Below, piece after piece: positions 37,034 through 45,345 of a stretch of DNA of 64,000 bases. Made by a program: the position numbers and the translations under genes. Source of the stretch: an uncultured Bacteroides sp. (GTDB lineage Bacteria > Bacteroidota > Bacteroidia > Bacteroidales > Bacteroidaceae); assembly GCA_947074205.1 (NCBI GenBank), contig CAMTOQ010000008.1, positions 24,397 through 88,396 of the forward strand. The letters run 5' to 3'. Every line of letters starts with the position of its first letter. Position 1 is the stretch's first letter. The notes beneath the pieces were generated by a model. That model was not told where the DNA came from and did no database searches. It saw only the letters and a program-made list of their open reading frames with translations.

Positions 37034-37236
37034 TGAAAAAGTTTTTGTTCTTACTATGTTGCTTGGCTTGTATACTAGCCACAATTTATTTGGGCTACTC
37101 TTTTTGGCACTCCTACGAAAGCGGTAACCCAGCTTTTAGCACAGCTGTGCGAGGAGCTCTAACTGTTGGTTGGGTAATTCTTACCAAGAGAGTAATAACC
37201 AAGAAAGATAGATGGATTCAAAAAACCTTTAATTAG
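37033..37236 (+). CDS. Small membrane protein of unknown function
   Basis: 67 aa. Begins MKKFLFLLCCLACILATIYL, a hydrophobic segment that could be a signal anchor or signal peptide, with a second hydrophobic stretch near 40-55 and a basic end (KRVITKKDRWIQK). Translation is coupled to purM by a TAATG overlap, and the stop directly touches the prfA start, so the gene is probably real despite its size. I do not recognise a family. Confidence 0.6.
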   Translation: MKKFLFLLCCLACILATIYLGYSFWHSYESGNPAFSTAVRGALTVGWVILTKRVITKKDRWIQKTFN

Positions 37237-38349
37237 ATGGCTGATAACAATAATATATTAGACAAACTAGAAGGACTAGTGTCGCGCTTCGAAGAGATTT
37301 CGACGCTGATTACTGACCCTTCGGTCATAGCCGACCAAAAGCGCTATGTGAAACTGACTAAGGAATACAAGGAACTAGACGACTTGATGAATGCTCGCAA
37401 AGAGTACATCCAACTAGAAGCCAATATTGCCGAAGCAAAGGAAATTCTCGCTACCGAGCAAGATGCGGAGATGCGCGAGATGGCAAAAGAGGAGCTTGAC
37501 AGTAGTCAAGACCGCCTTCCTGTTCTAGAAGAAGAGATCAAATTGATGTTAGTTCCACAAGACCCTCAAGATGGACGTAATGCTATTCTTGAAATCCGTG
37601 GTGGTGCAGGTGGCGACGAAGCTGCTATCTTTGCTGGTGACCTTTTCCGCATGTACACCAAGTATTGCGAATCAAAGGGCTGGAAGATGGAAGTATCGAG
37701 TGTAAACGAAGGTACATCGGGCGGTTTCAAGGAAATCGTTTGCAGTGTTACGGGCGACAACGTTTATGGCATCATGAAATATGAATCGGGCGTGCACCGT
37801 GTTCAACGCGTGCCTGCTACCGAAACTCAAGGTCGTGTACACACATCGGCTGCATCAGTAGCTGTACTTCCCGAAGCGGAACCTTTTGATGTAGAAATCA
37901 ACGAGGGCGAAATTAAATGGGATACCTTCCGAAGTGGTGGTGCCGGTGGTCAGAACGTAAATAAAGTTGAGTCGGGTGTGCGTCTTCGCTATATGTGGAA
38001 GAACCCAAATACAGGTATCTCTGAAGAGATCTTGATTGAGTGTACCGAAACACGCGACCAGCCTAAGAATAAAGAGCGCGCTTTGGCTCGTCTTCGTACG
38101 TTTATCTACGACAAGGAACATCAAAAATACATTGATGATATTGCATCGAAACGTAAAACGATGGTTTCTACAGGCGACCGTTCGGCTAAGATCCGTACGT
38201 ACAACTACCCACAAGGACGTATCACCGATCACCGCATTAACTATACAATATATAATCTTTCTGCCTTTATGGATGGCGATATTCAAGACTGCATCGACAA
38301 GCTAACAGTAGCAGAAAATGCAGAACGTCTGAAAGAAAGCGAATTATAA
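37237..38349 (+). CDS. prfA: Peptide chain release factor 1
   Basis: 370 aa. The stop-codon recognition motif is PAT (193-195), which marks RF1 (UAA/UAG) rather than RF2. The GGQ of the peptidyl-hydrolysis loop is at 237-239 in RSGGAGGQNVNK. The gene begins right after the small membrane protein and is followed by pyrF after 21 bases. Confidence 0.96.
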   Translation: MADNNNILDKLEGLVSRFEEISTLITDPSVIADQKRYVKLTKEYKELDDLMNARKEYIQLEANIAEAKEILATEQDAEMREMAKEELDSSQDRLPVLEEEIKLMLVPQDPQDGRNAILEIRGGAGGDEAAIFAGDLFRMYTKYCESKGWKMEVSSVNEGTSGGFKEIVCSVTGDNVYGIMKYESGVHRVQRVPATETQGRVHTSAASVAVLPEAEPFDVEINEGEIKWDTFRSGGAGGQNVNKVESGVRLRYMWKNPNTGISEEILIECTETRDQPKNKERALARLRTFIYDKEHQKYIDDIASKRKTMVSTGDRSAKIRTYNYPQGRITDHRINYTIYNLSAFMDGDIQDCIDKLTVAENAERLKESEL

Positions 38350-38370
38350 TCATTAAATACATATAGCGAT

Positions 38371-39195
38371 ATGAACAAACTAGAGCTATTCGAAAATATC
38401 AAACGCAAGAAGTCATTTCTTTGCGTTGGACTAGATACTGATATCAAGAAGATTCCTGAGCACCTTTTGCGTGAGGAAGATCCAATTTTTGCATTCAACA
38501 AGGCTATCATTGATGCTACAGCTGACTATTGCATCGCCTATAAGCCTAACTTGGCATTCTACGAAAGTATGGGTGTAAGCGGATGGATTGCTTTCGAGAA
38601 GACAGTGAACTATATCAAGACCAATTACCCCGATCAGTTTATCATTGCTGATGCTAAACGTGGTGACATTGGTAACACATCGTCTATGTATGCTCGCACC
38701 TTCTTCGACGAACTAGACATCGACTCGGTGACTGTTGCGCCATATATGGGTGAAGATAGTGTGACTCCTTTCCTTGAATACAAAGGCAAATGGGTAATCT
38801 TGCTAGCTTTGACAAGCAACAAAGGTTCGCAAGACTTCCAAATGACCGAAGACACTAACGGCGAACGCTTGTTCGAAAAGGTACTTCGCAAATCTCAGGA
38901 ATGGGGTAATCTAGACAACATGATGTATGTGGTAGGTGCTACTCAAGGACGTGCCTTCGAAGAGATTCGTAAGATTGTTCCTAACCATTTCCTATTGGTT
39001 CCTGGAGTAGGCGCACAAGGTGGTTCGTTGACAGAAGTATGCAAGTATGGCATGAACAGCACTTGCGGTTTGATTGTGAACTCATCACGTGCCATCATCT
39101 ATGCTGATAAAACTGAAAAGTTTGCCGAAGTAGCTCGCGAAGAGGCTCGCAAGGTACAAGCAGAAATGGAAGAAGAGCTAAAAGCAATTCTATAA
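38371..39195 (+). CDS. pyrF: Orotidine 5'-phosphate decarboxylase
   Basis: 274 aa, the longer 'type 2' form. Catalytic [10 protein letters not shown] supplies the Asp-Lys-Asp network; [18 protein letters not shown] and VPGVGAQGG are other active-site segments. Makes UMP in pyrimidine synthesis. Confidence 0.94.
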   Translation: MNKLELFENIKRKKSFLCVGLDTDIKKIPEHLLREEDPIFAFNKAIIDATADYCIAYKPNLAFYESMGVSGWIAFEKTVNYIKTNYPDQFIIADAKRGDIGNTSSMYARTFFDELDIDSVTVAPYMGEDSVTPFLEYKGKWVILLALTSNKGSQDFQMTEDTNGERLFEKVLRKSQEWGNLDNMMYVVGATQGRAFEEIRKIVPNHFLLVPGVGAQGGSLTEVCKYGMNSTCGLIVNSSRAIIYADKTEKFAEVAREEARKVQAEMEEELKAIL

Positions 39196-39204
39196 CAACT
39201 GCCT

Positions 39205-40440
39205 ATGTCACAAGCTAGGAAGATCATAAACGATCCGGTCTTCGGATTTATAAACATACCGAAAGGAATGCTTTACGATATTGTAAAGCATCCTTTTATG
39301 CAACGCCTAACACGCATCAAGCAGATGGGCATAGCTTCGGTGGTCTACCCTGGCGCACAACACACCCGTTTTCAACACTCATTGGGTGCTTTTCATTTGA
39401 TGAGCGAAGCTATCGTTCAGTTAACTACTAAAGGACAATTTATATTCGATAGCGAAGCAGAAGCTGTAAAGGCCGCTATCCTGCTTCACGACATCGGCCA
39501 TGGCCCATTCTCACATGTTCTCGAGAACACTTTGGTAAGTGGCGTTTCGCATGAAGAGATTTCATTGATGTTGATGGAGCAGATGAATAAAGAGATGAAG
39601 GGGCAGCTCAGCCTCGCCATTCAAATATTCAAAGATCAATATCCTAAACGGTTCTTGCACCAGCTGGTCAGTGGCCAACTAGACATGGATCGTATGGACT
39701 ATCTGCGCCGCGACAGTTTCTATACCGGTGTACATGAAGGTAATATTGGGTCGGCACGAATCATCAAAATGCTCGATGTAGCAGACGACCGCCTAGTAGT
39801 GGAGTCCAAAGGAATCTATTCGATAGAAAACTTCCTAACAGCGCGTCGATTGATGTATTGGCAAGTTTACCTACACAAGACATCTGTGGCCTACGAACAA
39901 CTACTTCTCAACACCCTTTTGCGCGCTAAGCAACTAGCACGACGTGGCGTTGAGATTTTCGCTTCACCAGCTCTTCACTACTTCCTCTATCATGATATAG
40001 ATAAAGAGAGGTTTATTAACGATCCTGCTTGCTTAGAGAATTTTACATTACTAGACGACAATGATATATGGACATCTCTAAAGGTCTGGTGTAAACATTC
40101 TGACAAGGTTTTATCTATCTTGAGTAATGGAATGGTCAATAGAAACATCTTCAAAGTTGAAATTTCTAGTCAACCTATAAGCCTAGAACGAAAAAATAAT
40201 CTAATTTTGCAGATTGGTCGGGAACTAGATATATCGGAAGAGGAAGCCTCTTACTTTGTTTCGACCTCGGATATCGAAAAAAACATGTACGAACCCGAGG
40301 ATGACAGCATCGATATAATCTATAAAGACGGAAGAATAGAGAATATAGCCGAAGCATCGGATATGCTAAACATTTCATTGCTTTCTAAGAAGGTTAAGAA
40401 ATTCTATCTGTGCTACTATCGTCTACCAAGCCTGCCGTAA
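39205..40440 (+). CDS. HD-domain phosphohydrolase (SamHD/dGTPase-like)
   Basis: 411 aa. HTRFQHSLGAFHLM and LLHDIGHGPFSH give the H...HD...D metal set, and GQLDMDRMDYLRRDSFYTG is characteristic of the YwfO/SamHD-like group of HD proteins, which cut nucleotides. It starts nine bases after pyrF and precedes the lipid A cluster, an arrangement I recall from Bacteroides genomes. Confidence 0.85.
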   Translation: MSQARKIINDPVFGFINIPKGMLYDIVKHPFMQRLTRIKQMGIASVVYPGAQHTRFQHSLGAFHLMSEAIVQLTTKGQFIFDSEAEAVKAAILLHDIGHGPFSHVLENTLVSGVSHEEISLMLMEQMNKEMKGQLSLAIQIFKDQYPKRFLHQLVSGQLDMDRMDYLRRDSFYTGVHEGNIGSARIIKMLDVADDRLVVESKGIYSIENFLTARRLMYWQVYLHKTSVAYEQLLLNTLLRAKQLARRGVEIFASPALHYFLYHDIDKERFINDPACLENFTLLDDNDIWTSLKVWCKHSDKVLSILSNGMVNRNIFKVEISSQPISLERKNNLILQIGRELDISEEEASYFVSTSDIEKNMYEPEDDSIDIIYKDGRIENIAEASDMLNISLLSKKVKKFYLCYYRLPSLP

Positions 40441-40464
40441 AATTATAACTAAACACGAATGAGT

Positions 40465-40494
40465 TTTGAAAAAAAAAACCGTTATTTGTGTTTG
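40465..40494 (+). promoter_or_regulatory. Possible promoter for the lpx operon
   Basis: -33 TTTG at 40465-40468, an 18-base spacer and a -7-like TGTGTTTG at 40487-40494 (one mismatch to TAnnTTTG). It would give lpxD a leader of about 25 bases. Confidence 0.4.
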
Positions 40495-40526
40495 AAACAG
40501 AATCGTAATAAATTAAATATATAGCT

Positions 40527-41567
40527 ATGGAGTTTTCGGCTAAGCAAATCGCAGCATTCGTCAACGGAGAAATAGTAGGTGATGAGAATGCAACCGTACA
40601 CACTTTTGCTAAAATTGAAGAGGGAATACCTGGTGCACTCTCTTTCTTGTCAAACCCTAAATATCTGCCTTTCATTTACGAGACAAAATCAACAATTGTC
40701 TTAGTAAATAAGGATTTCATTCCCGAACAAGAGGTAACAACTACGCTCATTAAAGTAGATAATGCCTATGAGAGTTTGGCTAAATTGCTAAACTTGTATG
40801 AAATGAGTAAGCCTAAAAAGACGGGAGTTCACGAGCTTGCATTTGTTTCACCATCCGCTAAAATTGGTGAGAACGTTTACATTGGCGCTTTTGCCTATGT
40901 GGGCGACAATGCTACAATTGGCGATAACACATCTATTTACCCCCACACATATATTGGCGACGGAGTTAAAATCGGCAACCAATGCATCATTTACTCTAAT
41001 GTAAGTATATATCACGATTGCCGTATTGGCAACGAGTGTATTTTGCACTCGGGCGCAGTGATTGGTGCTGACGGTTTTGGTTTCGCTCCTACACCAGATG
41101 GATATGAGAAGATTCCTCAAATTGGTATCGTAATTCTTGAAGACAGAGTTGATATTGGCGCAAATGCATGCGTTGATAGAGCAACGATGGGTGCAACAAT
41201 CATCCGTAAAGGTGTTAAGCTGGACAATCTTGTACAGATAGCACACAATGATGAAATTGGTGCGCATACGGTGATGGCAGCACAAACCGGTATTGCCGGT
41301 TCTACTAAAGTTGGCGAATGGTGTATGTTTGCCGGCCAAGTTGGTGTAGCAGGTCATATCACCATTGGAGACCATGTTACATTTGGTGCCCAATCGGGTG
41401 TCCCAAGTAGCGTGAAACCAAATCAAGAATTGATTGGCACTCCTCCTATGCCAATGAAACCCTATTTCAGATCTGCTTCTGTATTCCGCAAACTTCCTGA
41501 TCTATCTTTTGAAGTAAGCGCACTAAGAAAGGAACTGGAAGAATTAAAACAAAAACTAAATAAGTAA
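40527..41567 (+). CDS. lpxD: UDP-3-O-(3-hydroxyacyl)glucosamine N-acyltransferase
   Basis: 346 aa. An N-terminal uridine-binding domain (about 1-100, with LSFLSNPKY) precedes a left-handed beta-helix of hexapeptide repeats ([20 protein letters not shown] and following). [12 protein letters not shown] carries the catalytic His. The C-terminus is an alpha-helical coiled tail. It adds the N-linked acyl chain in lipid A synthesis; the other two early enzymes follow at once. Confidence 0.95.
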   Translation: MEFSAKQIAAFVNGEIVGDENATVHTFAKIEEGIPGALSFLSNPKYLPFIYETKSTIVLVNKDFIPEQEVTTTLIKVDNAYESLAKLLNLYEMSKPKKTGVHELAFVSPSAKIGENVYIGAFAYVGDNATIGDNTSIYPHTYIGDGVKIGNQCIIYSNVSIYHDCRIGNECILHSGAVIGADGFGFAPTPDGYEKIPQIGIVILEDRVDIGANACVDRATMGATIIRKGVKLDNLVQIAHNDEIGAHTVMAAQTGIAGSTKVGEWCMFAGQVGVAGHITIGDHVTFGAQSGVPSSVKPNQELIGTPPMPMKPYFRSASVFRKLPDLSFEVSALRKELEELKQKLNK

Positions 41568-41570
41568 TCG

Positions 41571-42956
41571 ATGCTGAAACAAAAAACTCTGAAAAACAGC
41601 TTTTCATTACAAGGTAAAGGTCTTCATACGGGACTCGATTTAGTTGTAACTTTTAATCCTGCACCCGACAATCACGGGTACAAGATACAACGTGTAGACT
41701 TAGAGGACCAACCTATAATTGATGCTGTTGCAGACAATGTTACAGAGACAACCCGCGGCACTGTACTCGAGAAAAATGGTGCAAAGGTTAGCACTATCGA
41801 ACATGGGATGGCTGCACTCTATGCACTCGGTATAGACAACTGCTTGATACAAGTAAACGGTCCTGAATTTCCAATACTTGATGGTAGTGCACAATACTAT
41901 GTTCAAGAGATTGAACGTGTGGGTACAGTAAATCAAGAAGCCGAAAAGGACTTTTACATTATCAAATCGAAGATAGAAGTAAGAGATGAAGCAACAGGAT
42001 CATCAATTATCGTTTTGCCTGATGATAGCTTTAGCTTAAATGTTCTGATTTCTTACGACTCAGAGATAATCCCCAACCAATATGCAACTTTAGAGGACAT
42101 GAAGAAGTTTAGAGATGAAATTGCGGCTAGCCGTACCTTCGTCTTTGTTCGCGAAATCGAACCTCTTCTCTCGGCTGGACTCATTAAAGGTGGCGATCTT
42201 GACAATGCAATTGTAATATACGAACGCAAAATGTCGCAAGATAGCTACGATAAATTGGCTGATGTAATGGGAGTTCCTCACATGGATGCTAGCCAATTGG
42301 GATATATCAACCATAAGCCCCTAGTCTGGGCTAACGAATGTGCACGACACAAACTGTTGGATGTTATTGGCGACTTAGCCTTGATTGGGAAACCAATTAA
42401 AGGACGTATCATTGCTACTCGTCCCGGTCACACTATAAACAACCGTTTCGCAAGACAAATGCGAAAAGAGATAAGATTGCACGAAGTGCAAGCACCAACT
42501 TACAATTGCAATATGCCTCCTCTTATGGATGTAAATCGCATTCGTGAGTTATTGCCTCATCGTTATCCTTTCCAATTGGTAGATAAGGTAATAGAAATAG
42601 GCGATAACTATATTGTTGGTGTAAAAAATGTCACATCAAATGAGCCATTCTTCCAAGGTCACTTCCCAGAAGAACCTGTAATGCCAGGTGTATTGCAAAT
42701 CGAAGCAATGGCACAAGTAGGAGGTCTGTTGGTACTGAACTCTGTTGACGATCCTAAACGCTACTCTACCTATTTCTTACGCATCGATGGCGGCCGTTTC
42801 AGACAAAAGGTCGTACCTGGCGATACCATCGTATTTAGAGTAGAGTTTATTAGCCCCATACGTCGCGGCATTGCTTCAATGAAAGGTTATGCTTTTGTTG
42901 GCGAAAAAGTGGTGTGCGAGGTAGAGTTTATGGCTCAAGTTATAAAAAACAAATAA
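41571..42956 (+). CDS. lpxC-fabZ: Bifunctional LpxC deacetylase / FabZ dehydratase
   Basis: 461 aa, a natural fusion. Residues 1-305 are LpxC: zinc ligands His78 (TIEHGM), His260 and Asp264 (HKLLDVIGD), and His287 in RPGHTINN. Residues 318-461 are FabZ: HRYPFQLVDKVIE and QGHFPEEPVMPGVLQIEAMAQ with catalytic His364 and Glu378. LpxC commits UDP-acylglucosamine to lipid A, and FabZ makes enoyl-ACP; both use 3-hydroxyacyl-ACP-linked metabolism. The fusion is typical of Bacteroidota. It lies three bases after lpxD. Confidence 0.96.
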   Translation: MLKQKTLKNSFSLQGKGLHTGLDLVVTFNPAPDNHGYKIQRVDLEDQPIIDAVADNVTETTRGTVLEKNGAKVSTIEHGMAALYALGIDNCLIQVNGPEFPILDGSAQYYVQEIERVGTVNQEAEKDFYIIKSKIEVRDEATGSSIIVLPDDSFSLNVLISYDSEIIPNQYATLEDMKKFRDEIAASRTFVFVREIEPLLSAGLIKGGDLDNAIVIYERKMSQDSYDKLADVMGVPHMDASQLGYINHKPLVWANECARHKLLDVIGDLALIGKPIKGRIIATRPGHTINNRFARQMRKEIRLHEVQAPTYNCNMPPLMDVNRIRELLPHRYPFQLVDKVIEIGDNYIVGVKNVTSNEPFFQGHFPEEPVMPGVLQIEAMAQVGGLLVLNSVDDPKRYSTYFLRIDGGRFRQKVVPGDTIVFRVEFISPIRRGIASMKGYAFVGEKVVCEVEFMAQVIKNK

Positions 42957-42966
42957 CCACATAAGA

Positions 42967-43734
42967 ATGATTAGCCCATTAGCGTTCATCCATCCCGAAG
43001 CTATCATTGGCAACAATGTTGAAATCGGTCCTTTTGTCTACATTGATAGAAATGTAGTGATTGGTGATAACAATAAAATTATGCCAAATGCGAATATCCT
43101 TTACGGATCGCGTATCGGCAACAATAATACAATCTTCCCTGGTGCAGTGATTGGTGCTGTGCCACAAGATTTGAAGTTTAGAGGCGAAGAAACAACTGCA
43201 GAAGTTGGTGATAATAACACCATCCGCGAGAATGTAACTATCAACAGAGGTACTGCAGCAAAAGGCCGCACAGTAGTTGGTAGCAACAATTTGCTGATGG
43301 AAGGGGTTCACGTAGCCCACGATGCTATAATTGGCAACGGTTGTATCATAGGCAACTCTACTAAGATGGCAGGTGAAATTATTATTGACGATTGTGCCAT
43401 CATCAGCGCAAACGTCTTGATGCACCAGTTCTGCCACGTAGGTAGCTATGTTATGATACAAGGCGGTAGCCGCTTTAGTAAGGACATTCCTCCTTTTATC
43501 ATTGCTGGCCGCGAACCAATTAGTTTTGCCGGTGTTAACACCATAGGCTTGCGCCGCCGTGGTTTCTCCAATGAAACAATCGAAGCAATTCAGAATGCAT
43601 ACCGTATCATCTATCAAGGTGGTTTGAATACAACAGAAGCGCTAGCGAAGATTGAAGAAGAAATTACAATGACTCCTGAGGTCGAATATATTGTTAAATT
43701 CGTTCGCAGTTCCGAGCGTGGGATTATAAAATAG
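42967..43734 (+). CDS. lpxA: UDP-N-acetylglucosamine O-acyltransferase
   Basis: 255 aa. Hexapeptide beta-helix (IHPEAIIGNNVEIGPFVYI), the catalytic-His segment HVAHDAIIGN and a C-terminal helical domain with FAGVNTIGLRRRGF. First step of lipid A synthesis. It follows lpxC-fabZ by ten bases. Confidence 0.95.
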   Translation: MISPLAFIHPEAIIGNNVEIGPFVYIDRNVVIGDNNKIMPNANILYGSRIGNNNTIFPGAVIGAVPQDLKFRGEETTAEVGDNNTIRENVTINRGTAAKGRTVVGSNNLLMEGVHVAHDAIIGNGCIIGNSTKMAGEIIIDDCAIISANVLMHQFCHVGSYVMIQGGSRFSKDIPPFIIAGREPISFAGVNTIGLRRRGFSNETIEAIQNAYRIIYQGGLNTTEALAKIEEEITMTPEVEYIVKFVRSSERGIIK

Positions 43735-43809
43735 TTTAAACTTAACACTCTATACTACTCTGTTTTATGAGTAATTTGTTAAGTGACACAAAGTAGTTTC
43801 AGTAATGTT

Positions 43810-44370
43810 ATGATATATAGATTTACTATTATCTCTGACGAAGTTGATGACTTTTTAAGAGAAATACAGATTGATCCGGACAACACTTTTCTTGATTTGC
43901 ATAAAGCTATTGCGAAATCTGTGGGATATTCGGATGACCAAATGACTTCTTTCTTTATCTGCGATGACAGCTGGGAGAAAGAGAAAGAGATTACACTCGA
44001 AGAGATGGACAGCAATCCTGAAATGGATAGTTGGGTCATGGAAGAGAGCGTATTGAATGATTTGATAGAGGATGAAAAACAAAAAATGCTTTACGTGTTT
44101 GACTACATGACTGAGCGTTGTTTCTTTATCGAGCTGACAGAGATTATTACAGGCAAAGACATGTCTGGATATGAATGTACGCGTACTATTGGTGACGCAC
44201 CAAAGCAATCTATCGATTTCGAAGAGGTAGCTATTGCCAATAATTCACTCGACCTGGATGAAAACTTCTATGGCGACCAAGACTTTGACTTGGACGATTT
44301 CGACCAAGAAGGTTTTGACATGAATGGCGGCGAAGGCGAATCAGCCGATTTCAGCAGCGAGAAATTTTAA
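43810..44370 (+). CDS. Plasmid pRiA4b ORF-3-like family protein
   Basis: 186 aa from the ATG at 43810; the frame stays open to a GTG at 43783 but MIYRFTIISDEVDDFLREI is the normal family beginning. The domain covers most of the protein (FLDLHKAIAKSVGY, DDQMTSFFICDDSWEKEKEITLEEM). The last 45 residues are strikingly acidic (DQDFDLDDFDQEGFDMNGGEG). The function is unknown. Confidence 0.82.
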   Translation: MIYRFTIISDEVDDFLREIQIDPDNTFLDLHKAIAKSVGYSDDQMTSFFICDDSWEKEKEITLEEMDSNPEMDSWVMEESVLNDLIEDEKQKMLYVFDYMTERCFFIELTEIITGKDMSGYECTRTIGDAPKQSIDFEEVAIANNSLDLDENFYGDQDFDLDDFDQEGFDMNGGEGESADFSSEKF

Positions 44371-44383
44371 TCATATAACTCTT

Positions 44384-44429
44384 AACGTTTTGCGTAGTGA
44401 TAATTATATCCCTACGCAAAACGTTTTTT
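44384..44429 (+). terminator. Terminator between the ORF-3-like gene and miaA paralogue 2
   Basis: AACGTTTTGCGTAG (44384-44397) pairs perfectly with CTACGCAAAACGTT (44412-44425), followed by a T run. It ends eight bases before the miaA start codon, so miaA 2 either is transcribed by read-through or starts within the hairpin region. Confidence 0.85.
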
Positions 44430-44436
44430 CATTTCT

Positions 44437-45336
44437 ATGCCCAACCTCATTGTACTTATCGGGCCTACCGGTGTAGGTAAAACCGAACTTAGCCTGCAGA
44501 TTGCTGAGCACTTCAATACGGAGATTGTCTCGGCAGACTCTCGTCAGCTCTATGCCGATTTGAAGATTGGCACTGCTGCTCCTACTGTCGAACAACTCAA
44601 TAGAGTGAAACATCATCTTGTGGGCACCTTACAACTAACTGACTATTATAGTGCTGCAAAATATGAGGAGGAGGCATTAGAAATTCTTCAACAGTTATTT
44701 ACCAAGAAAGATACCGTGGTATTAACGGGTGGATCTATGATGTATGTCGATGCCATCTGCAAAGGTATTGATGATATACCCACCATTGATGAAGAGACGC
44801 GACAAATGATGCTTGAGAGATATCACAATGAAGGCTTGGAAAAGCTCTGTGCCGAGTTGAAGTTGCTCGACCCGGAATATTACAACATCGTTGACCAGAA
44901 GAATCACAAGCGCGTGGTACATGCCTTAGAGATATGCTACATGACAGGGCGCACTTACACCTCCTATCGAACTCAACAGAAGAAAGAGCGGCCTTTCAAT
45001 ATTATCAAGGTCGGTTTAACTCGAGACAGAGAGGAGTTGTATCAACGTATCAATTTGCGTGTAGACCAAATGGTAGAAGAAGGACTAATAGAAGAGGCGA
45101 AACAATTCTTTCACCTACGACACCTCAATTCTCTGAACACAGTGGGCTACAAAGAGCTATTCAATCATTTTGACGGATCCACGGACTTGGCTTTTGCCAT
45201 CGAGAAGATTAAGCAAAACTCACGCATTTACTCCCGCAAACAGATGACTTGGTTCAAGAGAGACAAGGAGATTGAGTGGTTTCATCCTGAATCGAAAAAC
45301 GAAGTGCTTGACTACTGTAACCTGAAATTAAAATAA
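44437..45336 (+). CDS. miaA: tRNA dimethylallyltransferase, paralogue 2 (canonical MiaA)
   Basis: 299 aa. GPTGVGKT at 9-16, [52 protein letters not shown] and KQMTWFKR follow the standard MiaA order more closely than the copy at 37-954. It is probably the main A37 prenyltransferase. The sensor kinase gene begins nine bases later. Confidence 0.93.
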   Translation: MPNLIVLIGPTGVGKTELSLQIAEHFNTEIVSADSRQLYADLKIGTAAPTVEQLNRVKHHLVGTLQLTDYYSAAKYEEEALEILQQLFTKKDTVVLTGGSMMYVDAICKGIDDIPTIDEETRQMMLERYHNEGLEKLCAELKLLDPEYYNIVDQKNHKRVVHALEICYMTGRTYTSYRTQQKKERPFNIIKVGLTRDREELYQRINLRVDQMVEEGLIEEAKQFFHLRHLNSLNTVGYKELFNHFDGSTDLAFAIEKIKQNSRIYSRKQMTWFKRDKEIEWFHPESKNEVLDYCNLKLK

Positions 45337-45345
45337 ACACATTCT

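Noticed and set aside
40848..41426. 192-aa minus-strand frame opposite lpxD
   Set aside because: Same cause as for lpxA: a repetitive beta-helix gene read backwards.
42979..43617. 212-aa minus-strand frame opposite lpxA
   Set aside because: The hexapeptide repeats of lpxA keep the opposite strand open; no domain, start context or promoter supports it.
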